Program-made: the position numbers and the translations under genes | Shown: piece after piece, positions 18,440-27,152 of the stretch | Numbering within the stretch: position 1 is the stretch's first letter | Layout: each line of letters opens with the position of its first letter | Assembly: GCF_037126265.1 (NCBI RefSeq) | Contig: NZ_JAYLLN010000018.1 | Coordinates: 4,641 to 68,640, forward strand | Origin: Sphingobacterium tenebrionis | GTDB taxonomy: Bacteria > Bacteroidota > Bacteroidia > Sphingobacteriales > Sphingobacteriaceae | Direction: 5' to 3' | DNA length: 64,000 bases | Notes under the pieces: model-generated | Databases searched by the model: none | Told to the model about the DNA's origin: nothing | What the model saw: only the letters and a program-made list of their open reading frames with translations

Positions 18440-18621
18440 TACCTTCGTAATGTTACTTGACAAGTCTATAGGCAATAGGTATGTTCATTTGACCTATTGA
18501 AGTTATCACAATATTTTCGGCATAGTTTTTTCTATTCAATACATTGTAAAGCTTTAATTGAAAGCAAGGCGCTTTTTGGCCTTAAAAAAACAAAATAATT
18601 TATCAATAAAATAATAATACA
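18440..18621 (+). promoter_or_regulatory. cspA promoter (TACCTTCG) and long 5' leader
   Basis: A -7-like box at 18440-18447 would give a leader of about 170 nt before the cold-shock ATG. The leader contains at least two hairpins (AATAGGT...ACCTATT near 18476-18500; AAGGC...GCCTT near 18567-18584) and an A-rich start region. Long structured leaders are typical of cold-shock mRNAs; the exact start of transcription is inferred. Confidence 0.5.
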
Positions 18622-18816
18622 ATGCAAGAAGGAACTATTAAATTCTTTAACGAGACTAAAGGATTCGGATTTATCACTCCATCTAACGGTGGTGCTGATG
18701 TTTTTGTTCACACTACAGGTCTTAAAGGTCCAGTGCGTGAGAACGACAGAGTATCTTATGAAGTAGAAAATGGAAAAAAAGGATTAAACGCAGTAAACGT
18801 TCGCGTTATCGGTTAA
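18622..18816 (+). CDS. cspA: Cold-shock protein, CspA family
   Basis: 64 residues, the standard length. It shows both RNA-binding motifs, RNP1 KGFGFI (13-18) and RNP2 DVFVH (26-30). It acts as an RNA chaperone that melts structured mRNA. Preceded by a long leader and followed by a bidirectional terminator. A second, longer cold-shock-domain gene is convergent downstream. Confidence 0.95.
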   Translation: MQEGTIKFFNETKGFGFITPSNGGADVFVHTTGLKGPVRENDRVSYEVENGKKGLNAVNVRVIG

Positions 18817-18837
18817 TTCCTCACTTTATTAAAAAAG

Positions 18838-18868
18838 AAAAGCAGCAATCATTCGATTGCTGCTTTTT
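18838..18868. terminator. Bidirectional terminator between two cold-shock-domain genes
   Basis: 13-bp stem AAAAGCAGCAATC with its complement, ATTC loop, T-run on both strands. Serves cspA (+) and the 18891 gene (-). Confidence 0.85.
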
Positions 18869-18890
18869 CATTATTAAAAAAGAGTAGTAT

Positions 18891-19319
18891 TTATAGGACT
18901 TCGACCTCCGTAATCTGATTCCCTTGTTTCGTACGTGTGTACTTGTATTTCACAGCCTGATTCAATGAAAGTGATTTACCCGCCAATTTATCATTGAAAT
19001 AAACGGTCTCACGGCTTTCATTATCACGGATAAATCCATAATTACCGGTTTCATTGTAATAAGACACTTTCCCGAACAAGAATTCATCTTCCTGATCCTG
19101 CGGACGCAATAGATCCTCTTCCTTGAATTTGTACTGTTGGGTCGGTGGCGTGCTGGAAATATTTCCAAATTCATCTACATAAGCAAACATCTCTTCCAAT
19201 GACTTTCCTTTGTCATTGTTCATTTTGTTCTGCTCACGTCTTTCTTGTTTTTCTAATTTCTTTAATTGTTTCTTTTTTGCAGTTTCTTTTTTCTTGAATG
19301 TAAGTTGAGTTTTTGACAT
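18891..19319 (-). CDS. Cold-shock-domain protein with basic N-terminal tail
   Basis: 142 residues. The first ~40 residues are highly basic and helical (Lys/Arg/Gln/Glu-rich, RREQNK), then a linker, then a cold-shock domain from about 79 to the end. That domain has degenerate RNP motifs (GNYGFI near 92-97 and ETVYFND near 104-110). It probably binds RNA, with the tail adding non-specific affinity or ribosome contact. The convergent layout with cspA and shared terminator are visible; the function is inferred from the fold. Confidence 0.8.
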   Translation of the reverse strand: MSKTQLTFKKKETAKKKQLKKLEKQERREQNKMNNDKGKSLEEMFAYVDEFGNISSTPPTQQYKFKEEDLLRPQDQEDEFLFGKVSYYNETGNYGFIRDNESRETVYFNDKLAGKSLSLNQAVKYKYTRTKQGNQITEVEVL

Positions 19320-19553
19320 TAAATACCTTTATGATTAAATAATAATGAGAGATTTGATTTTCTTTTGCAGAATGCAGAATGGAAAAAAATGGAGGTCTCT
19401 TTTGAATGTGTACAAATATACAAAAATAAACCATATTTCCGAGAGTTCTTTAGTGTAGACCAAAATAGTCTATTTGAAAATAAAATGGTATAAAACAATG
19501 CTTATACCGTAATCTATTCAAGCTTTCTTATTTTTACGCAAAATCTAAACAAC

Positions 19554-21998
19554 GTGAAAAAATACTACCTCCTATTCTGCCTGTTCTTTACCCTTTTTAA
19601 TCTTCAAGCACAGCAAAATATCCTGTCTGGGCGGGTGGTCGATTCCTTAAGCAACCAAGGAATTCCATACGCCTCTATTTCCATTTTGGATGCGCAACAA
19701 AAAGTGTTGGACGGAATGATTTCTGATAGTGTGGGGAAATTTGAATTTAATAAATTGAAGCAGGGCAATTATCAACTACAGATAAAGTCCATCGGCTATA
19801 AACAATACGCCAGCAAAATCAACATGACACGAAATGGTCGTATGGATTTGGGCGAAATCCTATTGACTCCAGCAGTCAACCAGATCGGACAGATAAGCAT
19901 ATCTGCCGGACAAACGCCACAAAAACACAGTGCAGATAGGCAAACTTACCAAGCCAGCCAATATAAGAATGCCGTCGGTGGTACTGCTTTAGACATCGTA
20001 AAGAATCTTCCTGCGGTAGCTTTAGATGGCCAAGGAAATTTAAGTGTTCGTGGAAATGCTGGCTTAATGGTATTGATCAATGGAAAACCGAGCTTAGTAG
20101 ATCCTACGAGTATATTGAACCAGATAGCGGCCAACGATGTTTCGGAAGTGGAATTCATCAGCAGCCCATCTGCACAATTCGACCCAGATGGTAAGGCAGG
20201 GATCATTAATATCAAAACGAAAAAGAACATCACAAGTGGCTTTTCATGGATCATGAACCTTCAAGGCGGTTTACCAAGCATAGATGACTATGACAATGTT
20301 AAGAAACAGCAGCGTTATGGAGCCGACATCGCTTTTCAATTCAAACAGGAAAAGCTAGAGCTCAATGGTTCTGCCAATTACCTCCGAAACGATAATGCAG
20401 GATTCAGGGATGGCGATGTCAACACCATCATTGGAGATAGACAGACTTTTTTCCCATCCAAAGGCGAAAGAAGCTTCGATAAATACAATTATGGATTACG
20501 ACTAAATGGTTCCTATGAATTTAATGACCAAAACAACATCAGCATCGGTTTGTTGGCGTCTAAAAAATACCAAGACCGAATTGCCGACATTCATTATACC
20601 AATAGAACCGTAAAACCTTCTACCGGAGAGTTATTGGGCACTTCTAACTATTTCAATCCCAACCTACAGAATAAACAAGGGGAATTCTATTTGGTCGATC
20701 TAACCTATCTGTTCAAAGTCAATCCACAACATGCTTTTACTTTAGGTGCTATTTATGAACATGCCAATATCCATGGTTCCACCAAAAACGCCAATATTGA
20801 AAACGGAATGGATACCGTTCAATATACCGATAACCGATATACGAATCCGCTGAATGGGCTAAGGCTGCAATTTAACCACCAATGGAAAATGAAGGCTGGT
20901 GAATTGTTATCGGGTTATCAATTGCGATCAGACAAGCAGCGAGGAAACTTTGAATATTGGGAATCGAGCAGTGGCAACAATAATTTGCAGTTGATCCCTG
21001 AATTTACAGGAAAATTAAAAGCAACTAATCTGGTGCATGCCTTTTATTCCCAATTCGATAGAAAACTGGAAAGAACGCAATATTCCTTAGGGCTTCGTTA
21101 TGAATATTACCAAAGAGATGTCCTTTTGCTGGATAGAAATGAGGAATTCCCCTACTCCATCCATCAATTGTATCCATCCTTTAACCTGATGCATGATCTA
21201 GGAAACAATCTATCCTGGAAAATTGCAGCAGCCAGAAGGGTACAACGAAATAATAATTTTGAATTGAACCCTATTCCAGAAAGGGAACATTCCGAAACTT
21301 TGGAGCAGGGAGATCCCGAACTCCTACCCGAATTCATTACTAATGCGGAGACCGGATTGGTCAAAAAACTCAAAAACGGAACCGTATTCTTGAATGCTTA
21401 TTTCCAACATAGTAAAAACCCGATTCAACGGGTCAATTCAGTCTATGCGGATACCATCCTACACCGGGTATTTACCAATGCAGATTATTCAAAACGTTTT
21501 GGTGCAGAACTTGGCGCCAATGGAAAGGTTTTTCCTTGGCTGACCCTGAACTTGGGTATCAATGCATACCATTATTCCATTTCCGGAAAAGTATTGGATT
21601 ACGAGGATACGAAAACGAATAGTGATTGGGTATACAACATCAATTCAGGCCTACAGGCTTCTCTTGGTAAGAACTGGAGCACGGGTTTACAGGTAAACTA
21701 TCTTTCTGAAAGACCAACGGTTCAAGGCGTTGATTCCCGCTTTTTAACACCGCATTTTAACCTGAGCAAATCATTCTTAAAAGGTGCAATGACTGCCCAA
21801 TTGCAATGGCAAAATATAGAATTGGGAGATTGGGGCGTCAATGAGCAACGAATCAGCACTTGGGATAAAGATTTCTATACCACCACCAATTACATCTATG
21901 AGAAGAATATCCTCTTGTTGAACCTCAACATCAATCTTCAGCGGTTGAATCAACTGATAAAACTTCCAAAAAGTGAATTTGGCGAAAAAGAATTCTAA
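19554..21998 (+). CDS. Outer-membrane beta-barrel receptor, TonB-dependent-receptor-like
   Basis: 814 residues starting at GTG. Signal peptide to ~LQAQ; carboxypeptidase-regulatory-like domain (ILSGRVVDSLSNQGIPYASI, ~22-105); plug-like region (GGTALDIVKNLPAVALDGQG...VRGNAGLMVLINGKPS); then a long barrel with aromatic-rich strands ending in EFGEKEF (OMP_b-brl_3 type). No clear N-terminal TonB box is visible, so uptake or signalling roles are both open. It is convergent with an AraC regulator whose stop overlaps its own by 4 nt. The GTG start is supported by the signal peptide directly after it. Confidence 0.87.
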   Translation: MKKYYLLFCLFFTLFNLQAQQNILSGRVVDSLSNQGIPYASISILDAQQKVLDGMISDSVGKFEFNKLKQGNYQLQIKSIGYKQYASKINMTRNGRMDLGEILLTPAVNQIGQISISAGQTPQKHSADRQTYQASQYKNAVGGTALDIVKNLPAVALDGQGNLSVRGNAGLMVLINGKPSLVDPTSILNQIAANDVSEVEFISSPSAQFDPDGKAGIINIKTKKNITSGFSWIMNLQGGLPSIDDYDNVKKQQRYGADIAFQFKQEKLELNGSANYLRNDNAGFRDGDVNTIIGDRQTFFPSKGERSFDKYNYGLRLNGSYEFNDQNNISIGLLASKKYQDRIADIHYTNRTVKPSTGELLGTSNYFNPNLQNKQGEFYLVDLTYLFKVNPQHAFTLGAIYEHANIHGSTKNANIENGMDTVQYTDNRYTNPLNGLRLQFNHQWKMKAGELLSGYQLRSDKQRGNFEYWESSSGNNNLQLIPEFTGKLKATNLVHAFYSQFDRKLERTQYSLGLRYEYYQRDVLLLDRNEEFPYSIHQLYPSFNLMHDLGNNLSWKIAAARRVQRNNNFELNPIPEREHSETLEQGDPELLPEFITNAETGLVKKLKNGTVFLNAYFQHSKNPIQRVNSVYADTILHRVFTNADYSKRFGAELGANGKVFPWLTLNLGINAYHYSISGKVLDYEDTKTNSDWVYNINSGLQASLGKNWSTGLQVNYLSERPTVQGVDSRFLTPHFNLSKSFLKGAMTAQLQWQNIELGDWGVNEQRISTWDKDFYTTTNYIYEKNILLLNLNINLQRLNQLIKLPKSEFGEKEF

Positions 21999-22804
21999 GC
22001 TTGCTGCATGCGGAAATCCTTCGCACGGATGCCAAGGTTCCGCTTAAAGTATTTGGAAAAATGAGATTTATCGGAAAATCCCAATGCATAAGCAATTTCC
22101 GAAATGCTCTTTCCGGTATATAATAAGAGCCTTTGCGCTTCCTTAAGAATATGTTCCGAAAGCACTTCCGAAGCTGTTTTCCCAGACCTTTTCTTACAGG
22201 AAGCATTTAGATTCTGAGGGCTGGTATTCAGTAATTCCGCATAATGGGCAACATGGTTCACAATAGGTCGACTTTGCCCAATGAGCTCCACAAATCGATC
22301 AAAAAGATTATTATTTCTCGGAAGGCTTAATTCTGGTTTGGGTAGATTTTCCAATGTTTTAAGCAGAACCGCTTTAAAAAGTGCTTCCTGAATCATTGGA
22401 CTTTCTTCTTCGGCTAATAGGGCCAATAGTTGGTAAATGGATGCATCGTCCTTTAAATGAATTTGATCAAAGTCACTGATCTGTTCGATCAATTTTAGAA
22501 ATCCCTGATCTAAGCTACTTTCCACAAACGCACTTTTTAATAGAACCACATAACCTTCCACAGGGCGTTCCAATTCCCAGAAATGCACATTGTCCTGTCG
22601 GATTACCAATAAACAAGGTGCCTTGACCAAAATTTCCCGCGTATCGATGGTATGTTTACCAGCAGTACGCGACAAGTACACCAATTCCAGATAACCATTA
22701 TGCTTATGGGGTTTTGTGTTTGTTTTCTCTTGGTCAAATAAGGCTACCTTGAGAAGGCGTTTAGGCTCAAGTTTATCCTTGATAATGATTTCCTTCTTAT
22801 CCAT
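21995..22804 (-). CDS. AraC family transcriptional regulator
   Basis: 269 residues. The N-terminal cupin-like domain has KPHKHNGYLELVYLSR, typical of AraC effector pockets. The C-terminal double helix-turn-helix ends with SISEIAYALGFSDKSHFSKYFKRN. The stop codon overlaps that of the convergent barrel gene by 4 nt. It may control that gene or the small outer-membrane protein encoded next to it; neither is shown by the sequence. Confidence 0.88.
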   Translation of the reverse strand: MDKKEIIIKDKLEPKRLLKVALFDQEKTNTKPHKHNGYLELVYLSRTAGKHTIDTREILVKAPCLLVIRQDNVHFWELERPVEGYVVLLKSAFVESSLDQGFLKLIEQISDFDQIHLKDDASIYQLLALLAEEESPMIQEALFKAVLLKTLENLPKPELSLPRNNNLFDRFVELIGQSRPIVNHVAHYAELLNTSPQNLNASCKKRSGKTASEVLSEHILKEAQRLLLYTGKSISEIAYALGFSDKSHFSKYFKRNLGIRAKDFRMQQA

Positions 22805-22918
22805 TGGCTAAATATACTAAAAAGTAAAACCCCCAGCAATTGCCAGAGGTTTAGCATTATTCACTATTAACTATAAAAAATTAAATTGATTTGATGGTCT
22901 TATTTAAAATCTGAGGAT

Positions 22919-23551
22919 TTAGAATCTGAAGGATAAAAACACCCTTGGTCCAGAAAGTTTGTATTTATGCGAGACTTTTTCTTCCTGCTCCTCTTCCATA
23001 TCCTCCACATCCAAGCTAAAATTATGTTTGGCGGTTCCCCAACGCTGTTCTACTCCTATTCCAAAAGCGGAATAATTTATACTTATACCAGCGACATTTA
23101 AGCCTGCATATCCACCAGAAAATTCCGAATCCGCAAACATCATGGAATAACTTGGCGCATAACGGTAATAGGTGGAGAAAGTCAATCCATCGATTGGAGC
23201 AATATGTACCGAAGGTCCTACCTGCATGCCTGCTTCTGCTTTATGCGTTACGAAGCTTTCTTCCTCATCAACCACCTCTTCCTTATATTGCACATAATTT
23301 AGATCAATATAAGTCCAATCAATCCCGAAATAGATCATCTTGGCCACAGGTCTGTTCAGGATATAGAATGTTCTTCCGCTGTTGAACGTTCCTCCTATTT
23401 TACTTTTTAATTCGAATGCATCGTTATCATCTGCAAAACTTAAGGTTTGTGAGGAATAACCTACATTGATGTACTTTCCTCCGGGTCTGTTCTGTGCCAG
23501 TAAGGCAATTGAAAAGAACATGGGCACTAGCATTAATAGAAACTTTTTCAT
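22919..23551 (-). CDS. Small outer-membrane beta-barrel protein, unknown function
   Basis: 210 residues. Signal peptide MKKFLLMLVPMFFSIALLAQ, alternating strands rich in Tyr/Phe/Gly and a C-terminal Phe (VFLSFRF), the usual barrel-assembly signal. It has an acidic loop (EEVVDEEES) and another near DVEDMEEEQEEK. Predicted to be an 8-10-strand porin-like or structural barrel. It is divergent from the next gene, with a short palindrome (TACCC...GGGTA) in between. Confidence 0.75.
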   Translation of the reverse strand: MKKFLLMLVPMFFSIALLAQNRPGGKYINVGYSSQTLSFADDNDAFELKSKIGGTFNSGRTFYILNRPVAKMIYFGIDWTYIDLNYVQYKEEVVDEEESFVTHKAEAGMQVGPSVHIAPIDGLTFSTYYRYAPSYSMMFADSEFSGGYAGLNVAGISINYSAFGIGVEQRWGTAKHNFSLDVEDMEEEQEEKVSHKYKLSGPRVFLSFRF

Positions 23552-23614
23552 TTTGATTAATTATGTTGGTTTTATATTACCAGCAAAATTATCACCTACA
23601 TCAATAGAAATAAA

Positions 23615-23630
23615 TACCCCATATAGGGTA
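23615..23630. promoter_or_regulatory. Palindrome TACCCCATATAGGGTA between divergent genes
   Basis: A 5-bp inverted repeat around CATATA, 64 bp from one start and 37 bp from the other. The size and position suit a dimeric regulator; no regulator is identified. Confidence 0.3.
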
Positions 23631-23666
23631 ATTTTATTATTATTGCTAATAAATTCATAAAGTATT

Positions 23667-24608
23667 ATGCAAAAGCCAACCAATTACCTTCTCACTATCA
23701 TAAGCTTACTTTTTTTATTCCAAATCGCATATGGCCAAGAAGAACTTGATATCCAAATAATTCCTAAATGGGAAAAAGGCGATTCATTAAACTATATCAT
23801 TCATAAAGAAAAAACTGAAACAGTTAATGGAGAATTGGTCAAGTCCAATAAAGGTAGCCTAATGGCAAAATTTAAAGTTTTGGATGTTGCTGAGAATGGT
23901 TATAAAATTCAGTGGCTATATCAAACTGATTTTGAATCTTTAGGAATCCCAGAAAAATACCATGATGCATTAAAGGATTTTTCGCAGATCAATGTTGTTT
24001 ATCGTACCGATCAAAATGGAGTCTTTCAGGAAGTCCTCAATACAGCGGAATTGATGACTAACTTGGAACAATCTCTTAAAAAATTCTTTTCCATACTTAA
24101 AAAAGAAGAACCTGAAATGGCAGACGATATGGATTTCGCCATGAGCCAAACAATCGAGTTGTTCAAGGACAAGCAATTAATAGAATCCATTGCATTTAAA
24201 GAAATCAAACTATTGCATGGCCTTTACGGGAACTATTTTACCTCTAAGGAGAAGGAAACATATCAGGAAGATGCACCGAATATTCTTGGCAGTATTCCAT
24301 TATCTATTAAAAGCAGCATTTGGTTAGACAATATTCAAGCCGATCAGGTTGCCATCATCAAAAAAGAATCGGAAATAGATGAAGAAGAACTCAAGCAATT
24401 AATAGGAAAAATTCAAAGTCAATTTGACTTGAAGAACAAGGAAGATTTGAATTCCGTTAATATAAAATTGAAGGATCGATATGAAATGCATTTTGATCTA
24501 AAAACAGGAAACATATTAAAAGCGGCCTCAGAAAGGATTGTTGATGGTCAAGATGTTAAAGGCAAAACTTTAGTAAAAGAGCTGGTAAGCATTGAGCTTG
24601 TTAAATAG
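23667..24608 (+). CDS. Hypothetical secreted protein
   Basis: 313 residues with signal peptide ending near IAYGQ. The mature protein alternates predicted strands and charged helices (KKFFSILKKEEPEMADD; ESEIDEEELKQLIGKIQ) and ends with a strand pair around YEMHFDLKTGNILKAASERI. This pattern is reminiscent of DUF6263-type periplasmic proteins that report on compound stability, but I cannot confirm the family. No lipobox. Divergent from the small barrel gene. Confidence 0.65.
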   Translation: MQKPTNYLLTIISLLFLFQIAYGQEELDIQIIPKWEKGDSLNYIIHKEKTETVNGELVKSNKGSLMAKFKVLDVAENGYKIQWLYQTDFESLGIPEKYHDALKDFSQINVVYRTDQNGVFQEVLNTAELMTNLEQSLKKFFSILKKEEPEMADDMDFAMSQTIELFKDKQLIESIAFKEIKLLHGLYGNYFTSKEKETYQEDAPNILGSIPLSIKSSIWLDNIQADQVAIIKKESEIDEEELKQLIGKIQSQFDLKNKEDLNSVNIKLKDRYEMHFDLKTGNILKAASERIVDGQDVKGKTLVKELVSIELVK

Positions 24609-24725
24609 ACTTAGACTTTATTAATTTTTTTCTAAAATATAGGATTTTTAGAAATAAATTAACTAATTTTATGCTAAGCGATAAGGATATAACCAACCGT
24701 ATCGAACGTATCATTAACCTTTTTT

Positions 24726-25346
24726 ATGAATACCTTCAGCATCATTACTATACTTGTTGTATTGTTTGTGATCTTCATGCTATTAAAAACCGTAAATAGC
24801 AAAGGAGATGTATCTCCTATTCAACAGTTCAATGAAGAGGATTTTATCAAAAAAAACAATGATAAAGTGATTCGTGTTAAAGGTCCAATCTTCAACGACG
24901 TTAAAAACCACTGCAAAGCGTTCTGTGATCAATTCAATGAGCAGAAATTCCAGGTCATCATCAACCTGACCCGCTTAGATGCCCAAACGAATCTATTGAC
25001 TTTTCCTTACGATATCGATATGAAGCATTTCTGCTACCTGATCAATTACCTGCATCATGTAAAGGAATGGAATCCCAATGTCCAGGTGACCGGTTGGCAC
25101 AGTTGCAAAGAAAAAGATTCCTGGGCAATTGATCCGTTATTTCATAAACAGTTAATGATTTCTCTGCCGCAAAATGAAACGCATACAGATTATGTGTATG
25201 CTGTTAGTGAAGATAAATTAGGTTACAAACTCCTTTTTAACTTTGATAAAGAGACTATCCCTTTGGACCGCCCGCCATTTGAATTTGAAAAATGTTGCGA
25301 AAACCTAGAAGATTATAGCTTCGGAAAAGGAATTATTGTCAGTTAA
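24726..25346 (+). CDS. Hypothetical N-anchored protein
   Basis: 206 residues. One N-terminal membrane helix (FSIITILVVLFVIFMLLKTV) is followed by a soluble domain with several His/Cys residues (NHCKAFCDQF, KHFCYLINYLHHVKEW, WHSCKEKDSW, FEKCCENL). The cysteines are not arranged as a known metal site. No family recognised; it may face the cytoplasm or periplasm. An imperfect palindrome lies downstream. Confidence 0.65.
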   Translation: MNTFSIITILVVLFVIFMLLKTVNSKGDVSPIQQFNEEDFIKKNNDKVIRVKGPIFNDVKNHCKAFCDQFNEQKFQVIINLTRLDAQTNLLTFPYDIDMKHFCYLINYLHHVKEWNPNVQVTGWHSCKEKDSWAIDPLFHKQLMISLPQNETHTDYVYAVSEDKLGYKLLFNFDKETIPLDRPPFEFEKCCENLEDYSFGKGIIVS

Positions 25347-25465
25347 TTTTTGTTTTCCCCTTATTTTAAATGACAAACAGGCAGTATTGTCAGATTTCAT
25401 TCCATAACAACACCCTATCCCCTTCCAATAACCCATCAAAATGCACTTATTTAGCTTAAAACAAG

Positions 25466-25516
25466 TTGGGTTACTCCTTGTTAACTAGTTACCTACAAGT
25501 AAGTCCAACACTTTTT
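25466..25516. terminator. Large imperfect palindrome followed by T-run
   Basis: Centred on TAACTAGTTA (25482-25491), with arms that match over about 15 nt on each side with mismatches, then CACTTTTTTT. Probably terminates the 24726 gene; could also be an operator in front of pirin. Confidence 0.45.
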
Positions 25517-25573
25517 TTGGCCTTATGGACTACTGTTTGATGATATCAAGGAAAACAAAAAAAAGGAAATATC

Positions 25574-26605
25574 ATGAAAGTAAAAAACATAAGCAAAGTA
25601 GAAGGAAGATTACCATTACGCGATCCGTTTATTATGGGAGCTTACCATTATGAACTTTATCCGGAAGGAAATGGAAAATTAGGTCCGAAGGCATCATTGG
25701 CAGGAAGAAACATCGGTAACGACTTTGATCGTAGCAATCCTTGGCGGATGTACCATGGACAGCAAATCCCAGGTTTCCCTCATCACCCACACCGGGGCTT
25801 TGAGATCATCACCATTGTTTCTGAAGGATACGCAGACCACTTTGATTCCAAAGGTTCCAAAGGAAGATATGGGGATGGCGATGTACAGTTGATGAGTGCA
25901 GGCGAAGGTGTTCTTCATGCGGAGATGTTCCCATTGATCCATGAAGATAAGCCAAATCCATTACGTTTATTCCAAATCTGGGTAAATATGGCCGGAAAGG
26001 ATAAATTGACGGAACCAGATTATAAGATGTTATGGAAAGAGATCATTCCGGAAGCAGTTTTGGATCAAGAAGGAAAGAAAGTAAGCATTAAAGTTATCCA
26101 TGGCGAATATTATGGTGTGAAATCCTTGGGTGCATTGAAACACTCTTGGGCTCGCGACCCTGAGCATCATATGGGTGCGGCGTTAATAGAGATGGAACCA
26201 GGAACAGCAATCAACCTAGATGCAGTTTCCAAAACCATGAACCGTTTTGTGCTATATTATGATGGGCAGGATCCTGTGGAAATGGCGGATTATAAGGTTC
26301 AGCCAAACCACATGGCTGATTTGGGAGGTGATGAAGAAATCTGGATCAAAAATACAGGATCTGGCATTGCGAAGTTGTTGATCTTAGAAGGTGAACCTAT
26401 TGGTGAGCCGGTTGCAGCCTATGGGCCATTTGTTATGAATACTGAAAAAGAATTGCAGGAAGCTTTTAATCAATACCGCAGAACAGAATTTGGCGGTTGG
26501 CCATGGGGCGGTGAAGAGCAAGATTTAGTACACGCGAAAGATACAGGACGCTTTGCAAGTTATGATTTTGATAAGGTGATTGATAAGCCTGAGGAGGTTA
26601 AATAA
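25574..26605 (+). CDS. Pirin family protein
   Basis: 343 residues, a bicupin. The N-terminal cupin has the Fe-binding residues HPHRGFE and GEGVLHAEM (H-x-H ... H-x-E). Pirins are non-heme iron proteins; some oxidise quercetin, others act in redox signalling, so substrate assignment is not possible. The next ~550 bp hold two copies of the small RNA gene and no protein gene. Confidence 0.92.
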   Translation: MKVKNISKVEGRLPLRDPFIMGAYHYELYPEGNGKLGPKASLAGRNIGNDFDRSNPWRMYHGQQIPGFPHHPHRGFEIITIVSEGYADHFDSKGSKGRYGDGDVQLMSAGEGVLHAEMFPLIHEDKPNPLRLFQIWVNMAGKDKLTEPDYKMLWKEIIPEAVLDQEGKKVSIKVIHGEYYGVKSLGALKHSWARDPEHHMGAALIEMEPGTAINLDAVSKTMNRFVLYYDGQDPVEMADYKVQPNHMADLGGDEEIWIKNTGSGIAKLLILEGEPIGEPVAAYGPFVMNTEKELQEAFNQYRRTEFGGWPWGGEEQDLVHAKDTGRFASYDFDKVIDKPEEVK

Positions 26606-26682
26606 AGCTTTTTAATGGTGGATTGCCATGAAATTGTCAGTAAAGAGGATTTTTTATTAAAATTTTAGTTAAGTATGTTTTT

Positions 26683-26698
26683 CGGCACAGAACTTGAA
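26683..26698 (+). promoter_or_regulatory. Sigma-54-like -24/-12 promoter, sRNA copy 1
   Basis: CGGCACAGAACTTGAA: GG at 26684-26685 and TTG at 26694-26696 have the spacing of the sigma-54 consensus TGGCAC(G)N4TTGC. The -12 base is A instead of C. The implied start is about 26709. Confidence 0.55.
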
Positions 26699-26708
26699 AT
26701 ATACTTAT

Positions 26709-26779
26709 CAAATTTCATAATTTAGGTTAATAATTGGTTAGTTAAGACTCCTGGAGCTCCCCGCTTCAGGAGTTTTTTT
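26709..26779 (+). ncRNA. Putative sigma-54-dependent small RNA, copy 1
   Basis: About 71 nt. It contains a 30-nt leader identical in all three copies (26716-26745, with two GGTTA repeats), then a terminator hairpin made of ACTCCTGGAGC, loop TCCCC and GCTTCAGGAGT, followed by seven T. The promoter-like motif lies at the right distance upstream. No ORF. Function unknown; the exposed identical leader and C-rich loop suggest base-pairing to targets (inference). Confidence 0.65.
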
Positions 26780-26809
26780 ATGGTTTGCTTCGTGGTGAAA
26801 GCATAGTGA

Positions 26810-26849
26810 AAGTATACTTAAAGTATGTAAAATGTATGCTTCATATAGT
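26810..26849. promoter_or_regulatory. Possible upstream activator sites for sRNA copy 2
   Basis: The 10-bp palindrome AAGTATACTT (26810-26819) is followed by AAAGTATG and ATGTATGCTT. It lies about 200 bp upstream of the copy-2 promoter, a usual distance for sigma-54 enhancer-binding proteins. The rest of 26780-27020 shows no gene. Confidence 0.25.
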
Positions 26850-27020
26850 TTCTTGTTACTTTACCCTTGCTTTAAACATGCTTAAAGGGCGATTCTAACC
26901 CAAATTCAAACTTATTTTGAAGGGTCAGGTGGGATACGAGGTCGAGGAAATGGTTAATTTATGTTAAGATTGGATGGTTAGTGGGCTGATTTTGAATTGT
27001 ATGTGTAATTATAAATACTT

Positions 27021-27036
27021 TGGCACGAAGATTGAA
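27021..27036 (+). promoter_or_regulatory. Sigma-54-like -24/-12 promoter, sRNA copy 2
   Basis: TGGCACGAAGATTGAA matches the sigma-54 consensus at every position except A for C at -12. The implied start is about 27047. Confidence 0.6.
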
Positions 27037-27046
27037 ATATGTTTTG

Positions 27047-27114
27047 CTCATAATTTAGGTTAATAATTGGTTAGTTAAAAACTCCTGGAGCTCCCCGCTT
27101 CAGGAGTTTTTTTT
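27047..27114 (+). ncRNA. Putative sigma-54-dependent small RNA, copy 2
   Basis: About 68 nt starting CTCATAATTTAGG, with the same 30-nt leader as copies 1 and 3, a 3-nt A spacer, the same 27-nt hairpin and an eight-T tail. It lies 38 bp before the methyltransferase start codon, so that gene probably uses its own start or read-through. Confidence 0.68.
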
Positions 27115-27152
27115 ATATTCATGGCCAGAATCAATTACCATATCTAAAAAAA

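Noticed and set aside
24671..24805. Short ORF (MLSDKDITNRIERII...) overlapping the start of the 24726 gene in another frame
   Set aside because: No separate evidence of coding; the 24726 frame has a membrane anchor and full-length domain.
26780..27020. Possible protein gene between sRNA copies 1 and 2
   Set aside because: No ORF with plausible start and composition; only short palindromes are seen.
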